From: Verrucomicrobiales bacterium
Lineage (GTDB): Bacteria; Verrucomicrobiota; Verrucomicrobiia; Verrucomicrobiales; DEV007
Direction of reading: 5' to 3'
DNA: 64,000 bases
NCBI GenBank assembly: GCA_016795385.1
Contig: JAEUHI010000041.1
Coordinates: 62,001 to 126,000, forward strand
The notes beneath the pieces were generated by a model. That model saw only the letters and a list, made by a program, of their open reading frames with translations, searched no databases and was not told where the DNA came from. Every line of letters begins with the position of its first letter. Positions within the stretch are counted from its first letter, which is position 1. Below are positions 46,456-55,222 of the stretch, piece by piece. Position numbers and translations under genes: made by a program.

Positions 46456-48430
46456 CCCCGAACCGCCATTCTTTCACGCGTCCATCGGCCCCTTCAATCC
46501 GATAGCTCTTGATCGCGACCGCTTTTCCATCGGTGGCAGGAAGATGGAGGCGCAGGAGTCCTCCGACGCCCTCGAGCGGCAGAACGAGATCCACGACCTG
46601 CCAATCGCCGGTAGCAGACAGGGTCTGCTCCATGAGTTGACCCTCTTGCGGAAATTCCTCCTGATCGGCCTCCTTCCATTGGCATTGCACGACGCCGCCC
46701 GCGGGAGCCTGGATCTCGACCCGCACCTTCAGCGGCCCTTCAAAGCGCCCCTGAGCCGTGCCGAGGAAAGGACGTCGTCCGGTGCCGGTGACTTTGAGCA
46801 TGCCCTCCTCGAGCTTCGCTTCGCAAAACTTGGGCACGAGCCCTTCGGCCGATTTTGTCACGACCGACTTCTTTCCGGCGGCGGCATTGCCAACAGCAGG
46901 CTCGCGGTAGGCCGGATTCGGAATGGGCGCGACGGCACCGGTCTCGGCGATGAAACGTTCGATCAGCTTCTCGAGCCGGGCGACCTGATCGGAATGCTCC
47001 TTGGCGAGATTCGTCGTTTCGCCGGGATCTTTCCCGAGGTCGTAGAGTTCGCGGGTCTCGGGGTATTCGCGATGCGGCTCCCACCGGTAGATCAGCTTCC
47101 AATCACCCGAGCGCACCGACACGGCCGGGATGAGGTGGGGAAACCAGGTGAAAATCGCCTCGCGATCGAGCGCCGCCTTGCCTTCCAGAACGGGCAGCAG
47201 GGAGACGCCATCGACGACGTGCCCCTCGGGACGGGCCGCACCGACCGCATCGAGAATGGTGGGAAAATAATCGATCGCCGAGACGACCTCGTCGCTGGTG
47301 GATCCTGCCGCGATGCGACCGGGCCAGCGGATCATCAGCGGCACGCGCTGTCCGCCTTCGTAGATGCGGCCCTTGCCTTCGCGGAGGGGGGCGTTGTTGG
47401 TCGGTCCCTCGCCACCGGCCCACTTGCGCCATTCCTGGATGGCGGCGCTCTTGGGATGATCGGCCTTGAGATTCGCGGTCTTTCGGTCGTCCTCGCGATT
47501 GCTGTGGACGTTGCCGCCATTGTCCGAGGTGAAAAGAAAGAGCGTGTCATCGGCGAGACCGAGTTCGTCGAGCTTGTCGAGGATGCGGCCGAGACTCTCG
47601 TCCACGCTGCGCAGCATCGAGGCCATGATGGGGTTGCGCTGCTCTCCGCGGGGATCGGTCTTTTTCGCGAACTCCGCGGTGTAGGCCTCCTTGTGTCCCC
47701 AGGGACCGTGGACGCCGTATTGGCAGAGATTGAGAAAGAATCGCTCCTCGCGATGGGTCTCGAGGAATTTCAACACTTCATCGGTGAGCCGATCGGTGAT
47801 GTACTCGCCCTCGGCGCCATCGGTGATGGTGCCCACCTTCGTCTTTCCACCCGCCTTGCCATCGACGGAAACTCCGTAGGGTGAAAAATAGCTGGGTGGC
47901 CCCGGGTCGGGCACGCAAAACCACGCCGTCTCATAGCCATGTTGATCGGGCCGATGCTCGGGCGCGATCCCGAGATGCCATTTCCCGAAATGCCCGGTGC
48001 GGTAGCCTTCCCCCTTGAGAACCTCGGCCACGGTGACGAGCCCGGGATCGAGGTAGTTCTTGCTGTTCGGATAGAGAAAGCGGCTCACGGGCGATCCCTT
48101 TTCGGGAAAAAGCGATGCCCCTTCTGCAGCGGCGGGCTGGTGTCCGGAGGCGGAGGTGATCCCGTGGCGCGCGGAGTATTGTCCCGTCTGGATCGTGGCC
48201 CGGGTCGGCGAGCAGAGCGGCACGGAGTAGGCTTGGGTGAAACGCATCGACTGCGAGGCCAGACGCGTCATGTTCGGTGTCTCGTAGTATTGCGATCCGT
48301 AGGGCTCGCTGTCCATCCAGCCCATGTCATCGACGAGGAAAATGATGACATTGGGGCGATTGTCAGGATCCGCGTGCAACGGACCCAATGAAAAGGAAGC
48401 AAAAAGGAGGAGGAAAAAGAAACGGATCAT
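46451..48430 (-). CDS. exported Cys-type sulfatase
   Basis: A 659-residue protein with a signal peptide (about 1-20) and the sulfatase signature PLCSPTRATIQTGQYSARHG, where Cys73 (in CSPTR) is converted to formylglycine. Further motifs are PNVIIFLVDDMGW (metal-binding Asp34/35) and GYRTGHFGKWHLGI. The sulfatase domain ends near residue 520, and a C-terminal beta-rich domain (about 545-659) resembles a carbohydrate-binding module. It removes sulfate esters outside the cytoplasm, likely from a sulfated polysaccharide (inference). No maturase gene is nearby. The ATG at 48428-48430 is used. Confidence 0.9.
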   Translation of the reverse strand: MIRFFFLLLFASFSLGPLHADPDNRPNVIIFLVDDMGWMDSEPYGSQYYETPNMTRLASQSMRFTQAYSVPLCSPTRATIQTGQYSARHGITSASGHQPAAAEGASLFPEKGSPVSRFLYPNSKNYLDPGLVTVAEVLKGEGYRTGHFGKWHLGIAPEHRPDQHGYETAWFCVPDPGPPSYFSPYGVSVDGKAGGKTKVGTITDGAEGEYITDRLTDEVLKFLETHREERFFLNLCQYGVHGPWGHKEAYTAEFAKKTDPRGEQRNPIMASMLRSVDESLGRILDKLDELGLADDTLFLFTSDNGGNVHSNREDDRKTANLKADHPKSAAIQEWRKWAGGEGPTNNAPLREGKGRIYEGGQRVPLMIRWPGRIAAGSTSDEVVSAIDYFPTILDAVGAARPEGHVVDGVSLLPVLEGKAALDREAIFTWFPHLIPAVSVRSGDWKLIYRWEPHREYPETRELYDLGKDPGETTNLAKEHSDQVARLEKLIERFIAETGAVAPIPNPAYREPAVGNAAAGKKSVVTKSAEGLVPKFCEAKLEEGMLKVTGTGRRPFLGTAQGRFEGPLKVRVEIQAPAGGVVQCQWKEADQEEFPQEGQLMEQTLSATGDWQVVDLVLPLEGVGGLLRLHLPATDGKAVAIKSYRIEGADGRVKEWRFGE

Positions 48431-48476
48431 GGACACGGGATGAACCCCGCGTTTCCCCACGGGTTCCTCGCGTTTC

Positions 48477-48944
48477 TCAAACGACTCCCGGCAATCTCGT
48501 ATCGAGCGCGAACGGTTCGCCGGCGCCGATCGAGAGTCGCTCGAAATCGGGATGGGCAGGATTCAGCAAGAAATTCCGCTCCTGCGGGACGACCACGCTC
48601 GGCACGGAGAGCACCGGCGTGCGCGCCTCCTTCAACCAGGCATCGCCCAAGGCCCGGACCCCCGGGGGGGCCGGAAATTGACGCCAATTCGCCGGTAGGA
48701 CCGACTCATCGAGCGTCTCCGCAAGGCTTTCGTCGAACTCGCAGGGGATCGCGATCCACGCGAGCGGCACCGGAGGCTGGAGATGCACGAGCATCTCCAA
48801 CGCAGCCAGCGAGAGAGTGCCGCTCGTGTAGACGACCGATTGGCCGCGGGAGTTCCACCGCCCTCCTACCTTCGCCGCCCCCTCACCGGAGAACGCGGTG
48901 GCGGCGTATTTCGCCTTCACGATCCGCCAGACAGTGCGCTTCAT
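48477..48944 (-). CDS. RES-domain toxin
   Basis: A 155-residue protein matching the RES family: VWRIVKAKYAATAFSGEGAA, VGGRWNSRGQSVVYTSGTLS and LAALEMLVHL. It contains conserved Arg, Glu and Ser-type residues. RES toxins degrade NAD+ when free of their antitoxin. Its start overlaps the antitoxin stop by four bases (48941-48944). The length is normal. No sign of truncation. Confidence 0.9.
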   Translation of the reverse strand: MKRTVWRIVKAKYAATAFSGEGAAKVGGRWNSRGQSVVYTSGTLSLAALEMLVHLQPPVPLAWIAIPCEFDESLAETLDESVLPANWRQFPAPPGVRALGDAWLKEARTPVLSVPSVVVPQERNFLLNPAHPDFERLSIGAGEPFALDTRLPGVV

Positions 48945-49426
48945 GCGTAGACGCCGTATTCGAGGCGGCCGAGGAGATCCTCGACTTCGCGGGCCCCCAC
49001 CTCCGTCTCAGCGTAGACCAAGGGCGACTCTCCCCCGAGACCGACCTGGGGTGCGGCCAACCAGGCACGCGCCGCCTCGACCGACTCCAAGGTCTCGACC
49101 GCGAGTGCGAGGAGCCTGGCGAAACGATAAACGCGATCCGATTCCCCCGTATCGAGCCGCCCGGCGACCTTGCGACGATGGAGCGTAGCCCGGGAGATGC
49201 CGAGATGCCCCGCCAGCCGATCCATGGGCAGATCGAGGAGATCGCGAAGATCCTCCAACTCGCGGAAGGGCAGCCCACCTTTGAGCCGGGCGATCACCGT
49301 AGCCTGGGGCACCGGCCCCCGCAGCGAATCCCGGACCAGATGACCCGCCCGGTAGGACACGGGCGCTTCAGAGACACGGTCGGCGGGGCGTGCTTTCAAC
49401 TCCTTCATATGAATCAAAGTAACCAT
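48941..49426 (-). CDS. Xre/MbcA/ParS-type antitoxin of a RES toxin
   Basis: A 161-residue protein with a helix-turn-helix (LAGHLGISRATLHRRKVAGR), then YRFARLLALAVETL, and a C-terminal toxin-binding domain (ARAWLAAPQVGLGGESPLVY), the order known for Xre antitoxins of RES toxins. It probably represses its own operon through the helix-turn-helix. ATG at 49424-49426; an internal ATG at 49406-49408 (MKELKARP) is an alternative. It lies directly upstream of the RES gene. Confidence 0.87.
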   Translation of the reverse strand: MVTLIHMKELKARPADRVSEAPVSYRAGHLVRDSLRGPVPQATVIARLKGGLPFRELEDLRDLLDLPMDRLAGHLGISRATLHRRKVAGRLDTGESDRVYRFARLLALAVETLESVEAARAWLAAPQVGLGGESPLVYAETEVGAREVEDLLGRLEYGVYA

Positions 49427-49534
49427 TCACCTGAAACATTCAAGCGCTTTTTCGCCACGATGAACCTGGTTTTCTCGATCCCCCCTGAAGCCCTACCTCA
49501 AACCCGGAAGATCCAGATCCCCCATTGAGCAGCA

Positions 49535-49624
49535 CTTCTACTCTTACCTCATACTCCTACTCTTACTCAAAACCGGACGTCCTTGGGCCGCCGCTGAGTA
49601 TGAGTATGAGGATGAGGATGAGGA
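49535..49624. repeat. two opposed hexanucleotide arrays
   Basis: Five units of TGAGTA or TGAGGA lie at 49595-49624, directly before the stop codon of the DUF1501 gene. About six degenerate units of the type CTCNTA lie at 49535-49568 in opposite orientation. A perfect 10-base inverted repeat (49547-49556 with 49602-49611) links the arms. It could form a long hairpin in RNA from either strand, a possible but unusual terminator for the DUF1501 gene. Confidence 0.6.
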
Positions 49625-49625
49625 G

Positions 49626-51032
49626 TTACCCCAAAAGCTCCCTCACCACCTCGCCGTGGACATCGGTGAGGCGGAAATCCCGGCCGTCGAAACGGAAGGT
49701 CAGCTTCTCGTGATCGAGCCCGAGCTGATGAAGGATGGTGGCGTGGAGATCGTGCATGTGCACCTTGTTCTCCACCGCCATGAATCCGAATTCGTCGGTC
49801 GCACCGTGGGCGTAACCGGGCTTGAATCCGCCACCCGCGAGCCAGGTGGTGAATCCTTTCGGATTGTGATCCCGCCCCGTCCCGTTGCTCTGCGCATAGG
49901 GGGTGCGGCCGAACTCGCTGCCAAACCAGACGATCGTGTCCTCGAGCAAGCCCCGCTGCCGCAGATCCTCCAGCAATCCCGCGACCGGGCGATCGACGGC
50001 GAGGGCGTGATCGGCGTGTTTCGGCAGATTCGAATGCTGGTCCCACGCGGGATTGGCGGTGTTGTCGCCGTAGGTCACCTGCACGAAGCGCACGCCCGCT
50101 TCACAGAGTCGGCGGGCGAGAAGGCATTTCCTCCCGAAGTCTTCGGTCGGTGCCCCGTTGCGGATGCCGTAGAGATCAAAGGTCGCCGCGGATTCCTTCG
50201 AGAGATCGGTGATCTCAGGCGCGTGGCTTTGCAGGCGCCAGGCGAGTTCGTAGGATTCGATCGCCGCCTCGAACTCCGCGTCGCCGGGACGTTTCGCCCG
50301 TTGTGCCTCGTTCAGTGCCTGGATGAAGTCAAAACGACCGCGACGTTGTGATTCGGTCAGGCTCGCGTTGCCGATGTTGCGGATCGCGGCCTCGGCGGCG
50401 GGGGCGTCGGCGCGACCGAGCGGCGTGCCCTGGTAAACCGGCGGCAGGAAGGCGCTGCCGTAATTCCGCGCGCCACCATTCCCGGTCGAGGGACCGATCG
50501 TGACAAACCCCGGCAGATTTTCGCTTTCGCTGCCGAGTCCGTAGGTGATCCAAGATCCCATCGAGGGCCGGATGAAATTGGTCGTGCCGGTGTGGAGGAA
50601 AAGCGTGGCCGGTCCGTGGGCGATGCCCTCGGTATGCATCGAGTGCACGAAACATAGATCGTCGACGTGTCGGGCGATCTCGGGAAAGAGCGACGAGACC
50701 TGGCGGCCGCATTGTCCGTAGGGAGAAAACTCCCATTTCGGAGCCATCAACCTCTGGGCGGTGGCTTCGTTTTTGCCTGAGTTCGCAATCTTCCGGGCAT
50801 CAAAAAAGTCCGCCATCTCGCCGTCGCGACGGATCAGCTCCGGCTTGTGATCGAAGGTATCGACATGACTCGGACCTCCTTGCATGAAGAGGAAAATGAC
50901 GCGTTTCGCCCGTGCCGGCAGCAAAGGTGATCTCGCTCCGAGTGGACTGGCCGCGAGGTTTCCCGAGAGTCCCGCCAGAGCCAGACTACCGAAGCCACAG
51001 GAGAGCGATTGGAGCGCGTGTCGTCGATTCAT
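49626..51032 (-). CDS. DUF1501 (sulfatase-like) exported protein
   Basis: A 468-residue protein with a Tat-like signal (MNRRHALQSLSCGF) and the DUF1501 pattern: VIFLFMQGGPSHVDTFDHKP, ARRLCEAGVRFVQVTYGDN, WFGSEFGRTPYAQSNGTGRD and HNPKGFTTWLAGGG. Only about as similar to the copy at 28356-29651 as family members usually are, so the two pairs are not a recent duplication. It lies nine bases after its DUF1553 partner. No reaction is established for the family. Confidence 0.92.
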   Translation of the reverse strand: MNRRHALQSLSCGFGSLALAGLSGNLAASPLGARSPLLPARAKRVIFLFMQGGPSHVDTFDHKPELIRRDGEMADFFDARKIANSGKNEATAQRLMAPKWEFSPYGQCGRQVSSLFPEIARHVDDLCFVHSMHTEGIAHGPATLFLHTGTTNFIRPSMGSWITYGLGSESENLPGFVTIGPSTGNGGARNYGSAFLPPVYQGTPLGRADAPAAEAAIRNIGNASLTESQRRGRFDFIQALNEAQRAKRPGDAEFEAAIESYELAWRLQSHAPEITDLSKESAATFDLYGIRNGAPTEDFGRKCLLARRLCEAGVRFVQVTYGDNTANPAWDQHSNLPKHADHALAVDRPVAGLLEDLRQRGLLEDTIVWFGSEFGRTPYAQSNGTGRDHNPKGFTTWLAGGGFKPGYAHGATDEFGFMAVENKVHMHDLHATILHQLGLDHEKLTFRFDGRDFRLTDVHGEVVRELLG

Positions 51033-51041
51033 GGAGGGGAA

Positions 51042-53930
51042 CTATTCGAGATAACGGAAATCGAGGCTGGCGAAAAGACCTTGGAGAATGGTGCTCCACG
51101 CCTCCCCTTCCCCGCCTGCCGGGGTCGCGGCGAGCAGGCTGGAGACGAGGGCGCGCTCGCTCTCGAGCGGTGCGCGTCCGAGGACCCGGTAGGTGGCGAG
51201 CTCGAGACGGCTTTCGTCGCAGGTGCCCTCCGCCTGGATGCGCGTCGCGGCATGTGTGGCCTCTTCGAGGATGAAAGGATGATTCATCATCAGCAAGGCC
51301 TGCGGCGCGACCGTACCGAGATCGCGTTTGCCGGTAGTGCGGCTCGTGTCGGCGAGATTGAAGGCCTCGAGAAACTCCGGCAGGGAATTCCGCAACACGG
51401 GCAGGTAGACACTGCGGCGGAGGCTGTCCTGCGCGTAGCTGTAGTCGTTCGACGCGGCGGGACGGATCGTCGGCCCACCCGCGACCGGATCGAGACGACC
51501 GCTTGCAAAGAGGATCGCATCGCGCATCGCCTCCGCCTCAAGGCGGCGGCGCGGAGCCCGCGAGAAGAGGCGGTTCTCCGGATCCGCCTCGAGAAAAGGC
51601 TGCTCGTCCGACGGGGCGGACCGTTGATAGGCCTCGGTCAGGGCGATCTCGCGGACGAGCCATTTCACCGACCACCCTTCCTCAGCGAAGCGCACCGCCA
51701 GCCAATCGAGCAACTCGGGATGCGAGGGGGCTTCGCCGGTGGTGCCGAAGTTATCCGTGCTCCGGACGATGCCACTGCCGAACATCCAGTGCCAGACGCG
51801 ATTGACGAAGACGCGGGCGGTCAGCGGATTTTCCGCAGACGCGATCCATTGCGCGAGCTCAAGGCGCCCGCTCTGCCCCGGGGCGATCTCCGCGGTGCTG
51901 GATCGGTCCGCTGCTTGCGTCACCTGTAGGAAACCCCGCGGTACCGGATCGCCGGTCGGCTGGTGGACGATGCCTCGGGCGAGCACGGGGAGATCGACGG
52001 GGTTTTCGCGCTCGCGGATGCCGAGGTATTTGGGACGTGAAGGTCCGGACTCCTTCAGGGCGGCGATCTCTTTTTTCAGTCGTGCCACCTCGGCGACGGC
52101 TTCGCGGCGACGCTGCGCGGCCTTTTCATCGCGGGGACCCGCGGGCGCCTCGACCGGCTTTTCGAGATCCTCGACCGGGATGAACTGCACCGCGTCCGCG
52201 ACGACATAGCCCGAGGTGCCCTCGTTCGAGATCAGCACGAAATTCGCTCCGTTCGTTTCGAAGGTGTATTGACCGAGCGAAGCGAATCGTCCCTCGATCG
52301 GCGGAGGCCCGCTCATGTCAAATCGCATCGGAAAATCTCCGTCCGCACTTGAGACCAGGATGGGCACGGACTCCGAGCGGCCCGGTCCCGGCGCCCACGC
52401 GAGCCTCACCTCGTAGCGCCCGCGCTTCGGCACCCGGGCGACGAAGCTGAGGGTTTTCAATCCTTTGCCACTGTTCTCATCGTGCAGATACCCCTCACCG
52501 ATGTAGCTGCGGGTATGCACCGAGGCTTTCCAGATCCCCACCTTTTCGGCCTCGCTGTCATCGACCACGATGCCGGGCAAGTCTCCGGCTTCGACGATGG
52601 CGGGCATGCCCTCGGTGCCACGGGAAGGATCGGCGGCGACGGCGGCCTCCCTCTCCTTCTCCGCCGCTTTCAGATCCTTCTCCAACGCCGCCATTTGCGC
52701 CTCGTGGGCGGTCAGACGCACCTCCTCCGCCTGTTCGAGAGGCAGGGGCAGATCGAGCCAGCTCGAGACGTTCGAGTGGGCCAGGATCGTCGTGTTCGCG
52801 AGGATCCCGGCCAGGGCGTGGTAATCGCGCGTCGGCACGGGATCGAACTTGTGATCGTGACAGCGCGCGCAGCCCAGCGTCTGCCCCATCAACGCCTTCC
52901 CGATCGTGTCGAGCTGTTCGTCGACAATGTCGAAATCGAGCTGCTTTTTGTCCTGCTCCTCGAGATTGTGATTACCCAGCGCGAGAAACCCGGTCGCGAT
53001 GAGACGGCGTTGTTGTTCCGTCAGGGCGACACCCTCGCGCGGCATCAGGTCTCCCGCGATCTGCTCGCGCAGAAACTGATCATAGGGCAGGTCGCGGTTG
53101 AAGGCGTCGATCACATAATCACGATACCGCCAGGCCTCGCGCATGATGAGACCGCGCAGGGTATAAGATTCCCCGAAACGCGCGAGATCGAGCCAATGCC
53201 TCGCCCAGCGCTCGCCAAAGGCAGGCGTCGCGAGGAGCCGCTCCACCTCGCGCTCCCAGGCCGCCTCCGAGGGATTGGCAACAAACGCACGGATCTGTTC
53301 CGGTGTGGGCGGCAGTCCTGTCAGATCGAAATGAAGACGGCGGAGCCTTGCTTCGGGCGATGCGGCGGGGGCGGGCTCGAGCGCGGCGGCCTCCAGCTTC
53401 GCGAGGAGAAAACGGTCGATCTCGCGGGCCTTTCCCTCCTTCACGTCCGGCACCTTGCCGGCGCGAGGAGGCCGATACGACCAGAATTCCCTGCCCTCCT
53501 CGATCGACAGCCCGCCGGAAACTTTCGAAACCGTTCCCTCACGCGGATCCGGAGCCCCCATCGCCACCCATTTCTCCAGCGCCGCGATCTTCGCCGGCGA
53601 CAAGCGCGATTTCGGCGGCATCTCGAGGTGCGGATTCTCATAGCGCACACTCTCGATCAAGAGACTGCCGGCGGGATCTCCCGGCACCAAGGCCGGACCG
53701 GAATCCCCTCCGACGCTCCATCCTTCGCGCGAATCGAGGACCAGCCCGCCCTTTTGCGCCTCGGCCGCGGAATGACATTCGTAGCAATGCTCCACGAAGA
53801 TCGGGCGGATCTCCTTTTCAAAAAACGCGATCTCTTCCGTCGCAACGACGAGGACGGGGCACGCCGCCAGCGCGAAAAAGGAAAACCTTTTCCATAACAA
53901 GCGAGCAGTTCCTGCCGATGCCGGTCCCAT
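51042..53930 (-). CDS. PSCyt1-DUF1549-DUF1553 exported protein with inserted binding domain
   Basis: A 962-residue protein: signal peptide (about 1-31), PSCyt1-type region with HCYECHSAAEAQKGG (Cys49, Cys52 and His53, a heme c-like motif), a DUF1549 domain with LRRLHFDLTGLPPTPEQIR and CARCHDHKFDPV (about 355), then an inserted beta-sandwich of about 130 residues (about 470-590) resembling golvesin/Xly-type ligand-binding domains, and a DUF1553 domain (about 660-960, FVNRVWHWMFGSGIVRS). Role unproven; export plus CxxCH suggests redox or polysaccharide chemistry in the periplasm. First gene of the second pair. Confidence 0.9.
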   Translation of the reverse strand: MGPASAGTARLLWKRFSFFALAACPVLVVATEEIAFFEKEIRPIFVEHCYECHSAAEAQKGGLVLDSREGWSVGGDSGPALVPGDPAGSLLIESVRYENPHLEMPPKSRLSPAKIAALEKWVAMGAPDPREGTVSKVSGGLSIEEGREFWSYRPPRAGKVPDVKEGKAREIDRFLLAKLEAAALEPAPAASPEARLRRLHFDLTGLPPTPEQIRAFVANPSEAAWEREVERLLATPAFGERWARHWLDLARFGESYTLRGLIMREAWRYRDYVIDAFNRDLPYDQFLREQIAGDLMPREGVALTEQQRRLIATGFLALGNHNLEEQDKKQLDFDIVDEQLDTIGKALMGQTLGCARCHDHKFDPVPTRDYHALAGILANTTILAHSNVSSWLDLPLPLEQAEEVRLTAHEAQMAALEKDLKAAEKEREAAVAADPSRGTEGMPAIVEAGDLPGIVVDDSEAEKVGIWKASVHTRSYIGEGYLHDENSGKGLKTLSFVARVPKRGRYEVRLAWAPGPGRSESVPILVSSADGDFPMRFDMSGPPPIEGRFASLGQYTFETNGANFVLISNEGTSGYVVADAVQFIPVEDLEKPVEAPAGPRDEKAAQRRREAVAEVARLKKEIAALKESGPSRPKYLGIRERENPVDLPVLARGIVHQPTGDPVPRGFLQVTQAADRSSTAEIAPGQSGRLELAQWIASAENPLTARVFVNRVWHWMFGSGIVRSTDNFGTTGEAPSHPELLDWLAVRFAEEGWSVKWLVREIALTEAYQRSAPSDEQPFLEADPENRLFSRAPRRRLEAEAMRDAILFASGRLDPVAGGPTIRPAASNDYSYAQDSLRRSVYLPVLRNSLPEFLEAFNLADTSRTTGKRDLGTVAPQALLMMNHPFILEEATHAATRIQAEGTCDESRLELATYRVLGRAPLESERALVSSLLAATPAGGEGEAWSTILQGLFASLDFRYLE

Positions 53931-53960
53931 GAATGATCTCGCCTGGTGCGGCGATCATTC
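53931..53960. promoter_or_regulatory. inverted repeat at the start codon of the PSCyt1 gene
   Basis: GAATGATC (53931-53938) pairs perfectly with GATCATTC (53953-53960), immediately upstream of the ATG at 53928-53930 on the minus strand. As DNA it could be an operator; as RNA it would form a stem touching the start codon and could limit translation. Confidence 0.4.
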
Positions 53961-54056
53961 GGAAGGGTAAAGGATTTGGCACCCGCCCGACAAGGCCCGG
54001 GGAATCACGGGTTTGCGTGTCCGGGGTGGTGTCCAAAATTCCGTCCACGGTCATCC

Positions 54057-55151
54057 TCACGGATAGGGATCAATTACTTGATCACCCAGCTCCGCTTTCA
54101 TTTCCTCTTCGATCCGGGCAAGAATCCCGGGATAATCACGCTGCGGCACGACGACGCTTCCGGCCATCGCCATCACCGCGTCCCGCACCTCCCGGCGGTG
54201 CGGACGGGGCTCGCAGGAAAAGACCACCAGCCCGCGACAGTCATATCCGTGGATGAAATTATCCGGCCCGCGTGGCAATTGATAGCTCTTGGCGGCAGGC
54301 GCAGCCCCCGGAAACAAACCGCGCACCAACCATGGCGTGATGAATCCGTCGTCACGCCCCGCGTCGAGATGGCGTTTCAGGGTCGCCTTTTCCGCCCACC
54401 ACTTTCCTTCCACCAGCGCCATGGCCCGATCGTAGACCTCGACCGGCACGACCCCGAGTTCGGCGAGTTCGCGCTGCAGTTCCCGCGTCACCGCTTCGTC
54501 GAAAGGCACTCCCTCCAGCCGCAGGGCCCGTCCGGCCACCGCCGCTCCGACGGCGTGGGAAGAGAGATCTTCAAAAGAGAAGGCCGAGCTTTTCTCCGGC
54601 ATCCCGGGCACGTTGTGAAAGCCATACCACGTCAGGATCTCACGCCAGTTGCTGAGATCGAGAGCCGCCGTCTCCCCCGCCCTGACCGCCACCTCCTCAA
54701 TAAGCCGCGCCTTCGTCACGGGTTCGAGACGAGACCAAAAATCCGGATAGTGGAACGACACGCGATAGGTGGTGCGATCAATGTTTTCGAAGGAAAAACC
54801 CGCTTCGCCGCGGGTCAACGAATCGCGCACCTGGTAATGAACGTAGCCCGCGAGATCGATCGCCCGGCGAATATGGGCGAGATCGAGAAAACCGCCCCGG
54901 CGGGTGTAGAAATGTCCGCGCGCCAGTTCGCTCGATGGCCCCATGCCAAGCGAATCAATCTCCACCCGGTAAAGGTGCGTCCCGAAATCCACGCCCGTCG
55001 GGAGCACCTTCAGCAAAAAATTCGGGTAAGGCGACGCCGCGATCCGGAGCCGGGGGACTTTCTCCGCTTGCCAATCCGAGAGACCACCGGCCGAGGACGA
55101 CGCCGCTGGGCCCACCATCATGAGAAGCAAAATCCAAGACCACCGTTTCAT
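54057..55151 (-). CDS. DUF4056-like exported protein
   Basis: A 364-residue protein with a signal peptide (about 1-21). It resembles DUF4056: GHFYTRRGGFLDLAHIRRAI, LAGYVHYQVRD, LTWYGFHNVPGMPEKSSAFS and FEDLSSHAVGAAVAGRAL, with conserved Arg-Gly-Gly and His residues. The function of the family is unknown. No membrane anchor. It stands alone, 71 bases after the AttH-like gene, possibly in the same transcript. Family call from motifs only. Confidence 0.65.
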   Translation of the reverse strand: MKRWSWILLLMMVGPAASSSAGGLSDWQAEKVPRLRIAASPYPNFLLKVLPTGVDFGTHLYRVEIDSLGMGPSSELARGHFYTRRGGFLDLAHIRRAIDLAGYVHYQVRDSLTRGEAGFSFENIDRTTYRVSFHYPDFWSRLEPVTKARLIEEVAVRAGETAALDLSNWREILTWYGFHNVPGMPEKSSAFSFEDLSSHAVGAAVAGRALRLEGVPFDEAVTRELQRELAELGVVPVEVYDRAMALVEGKWWAEKATLKRHLDAGRDDGFITPWLVRGLFPGAAPAAKSYQLPRGPDNFIHGYDCRGLVVFSCEPRPHRREVRDAVMAMAGSVVVPQRDYPGILARIEEEMKAELGDQVIDPYP

Positions 55152-55222
55152 TCTTGCGACTTCGTGACCGAATCGTCACACAAGCCTCCCGCCGCCGCAA
55201 CCCTGGGTTCGCGTCACTCTAC

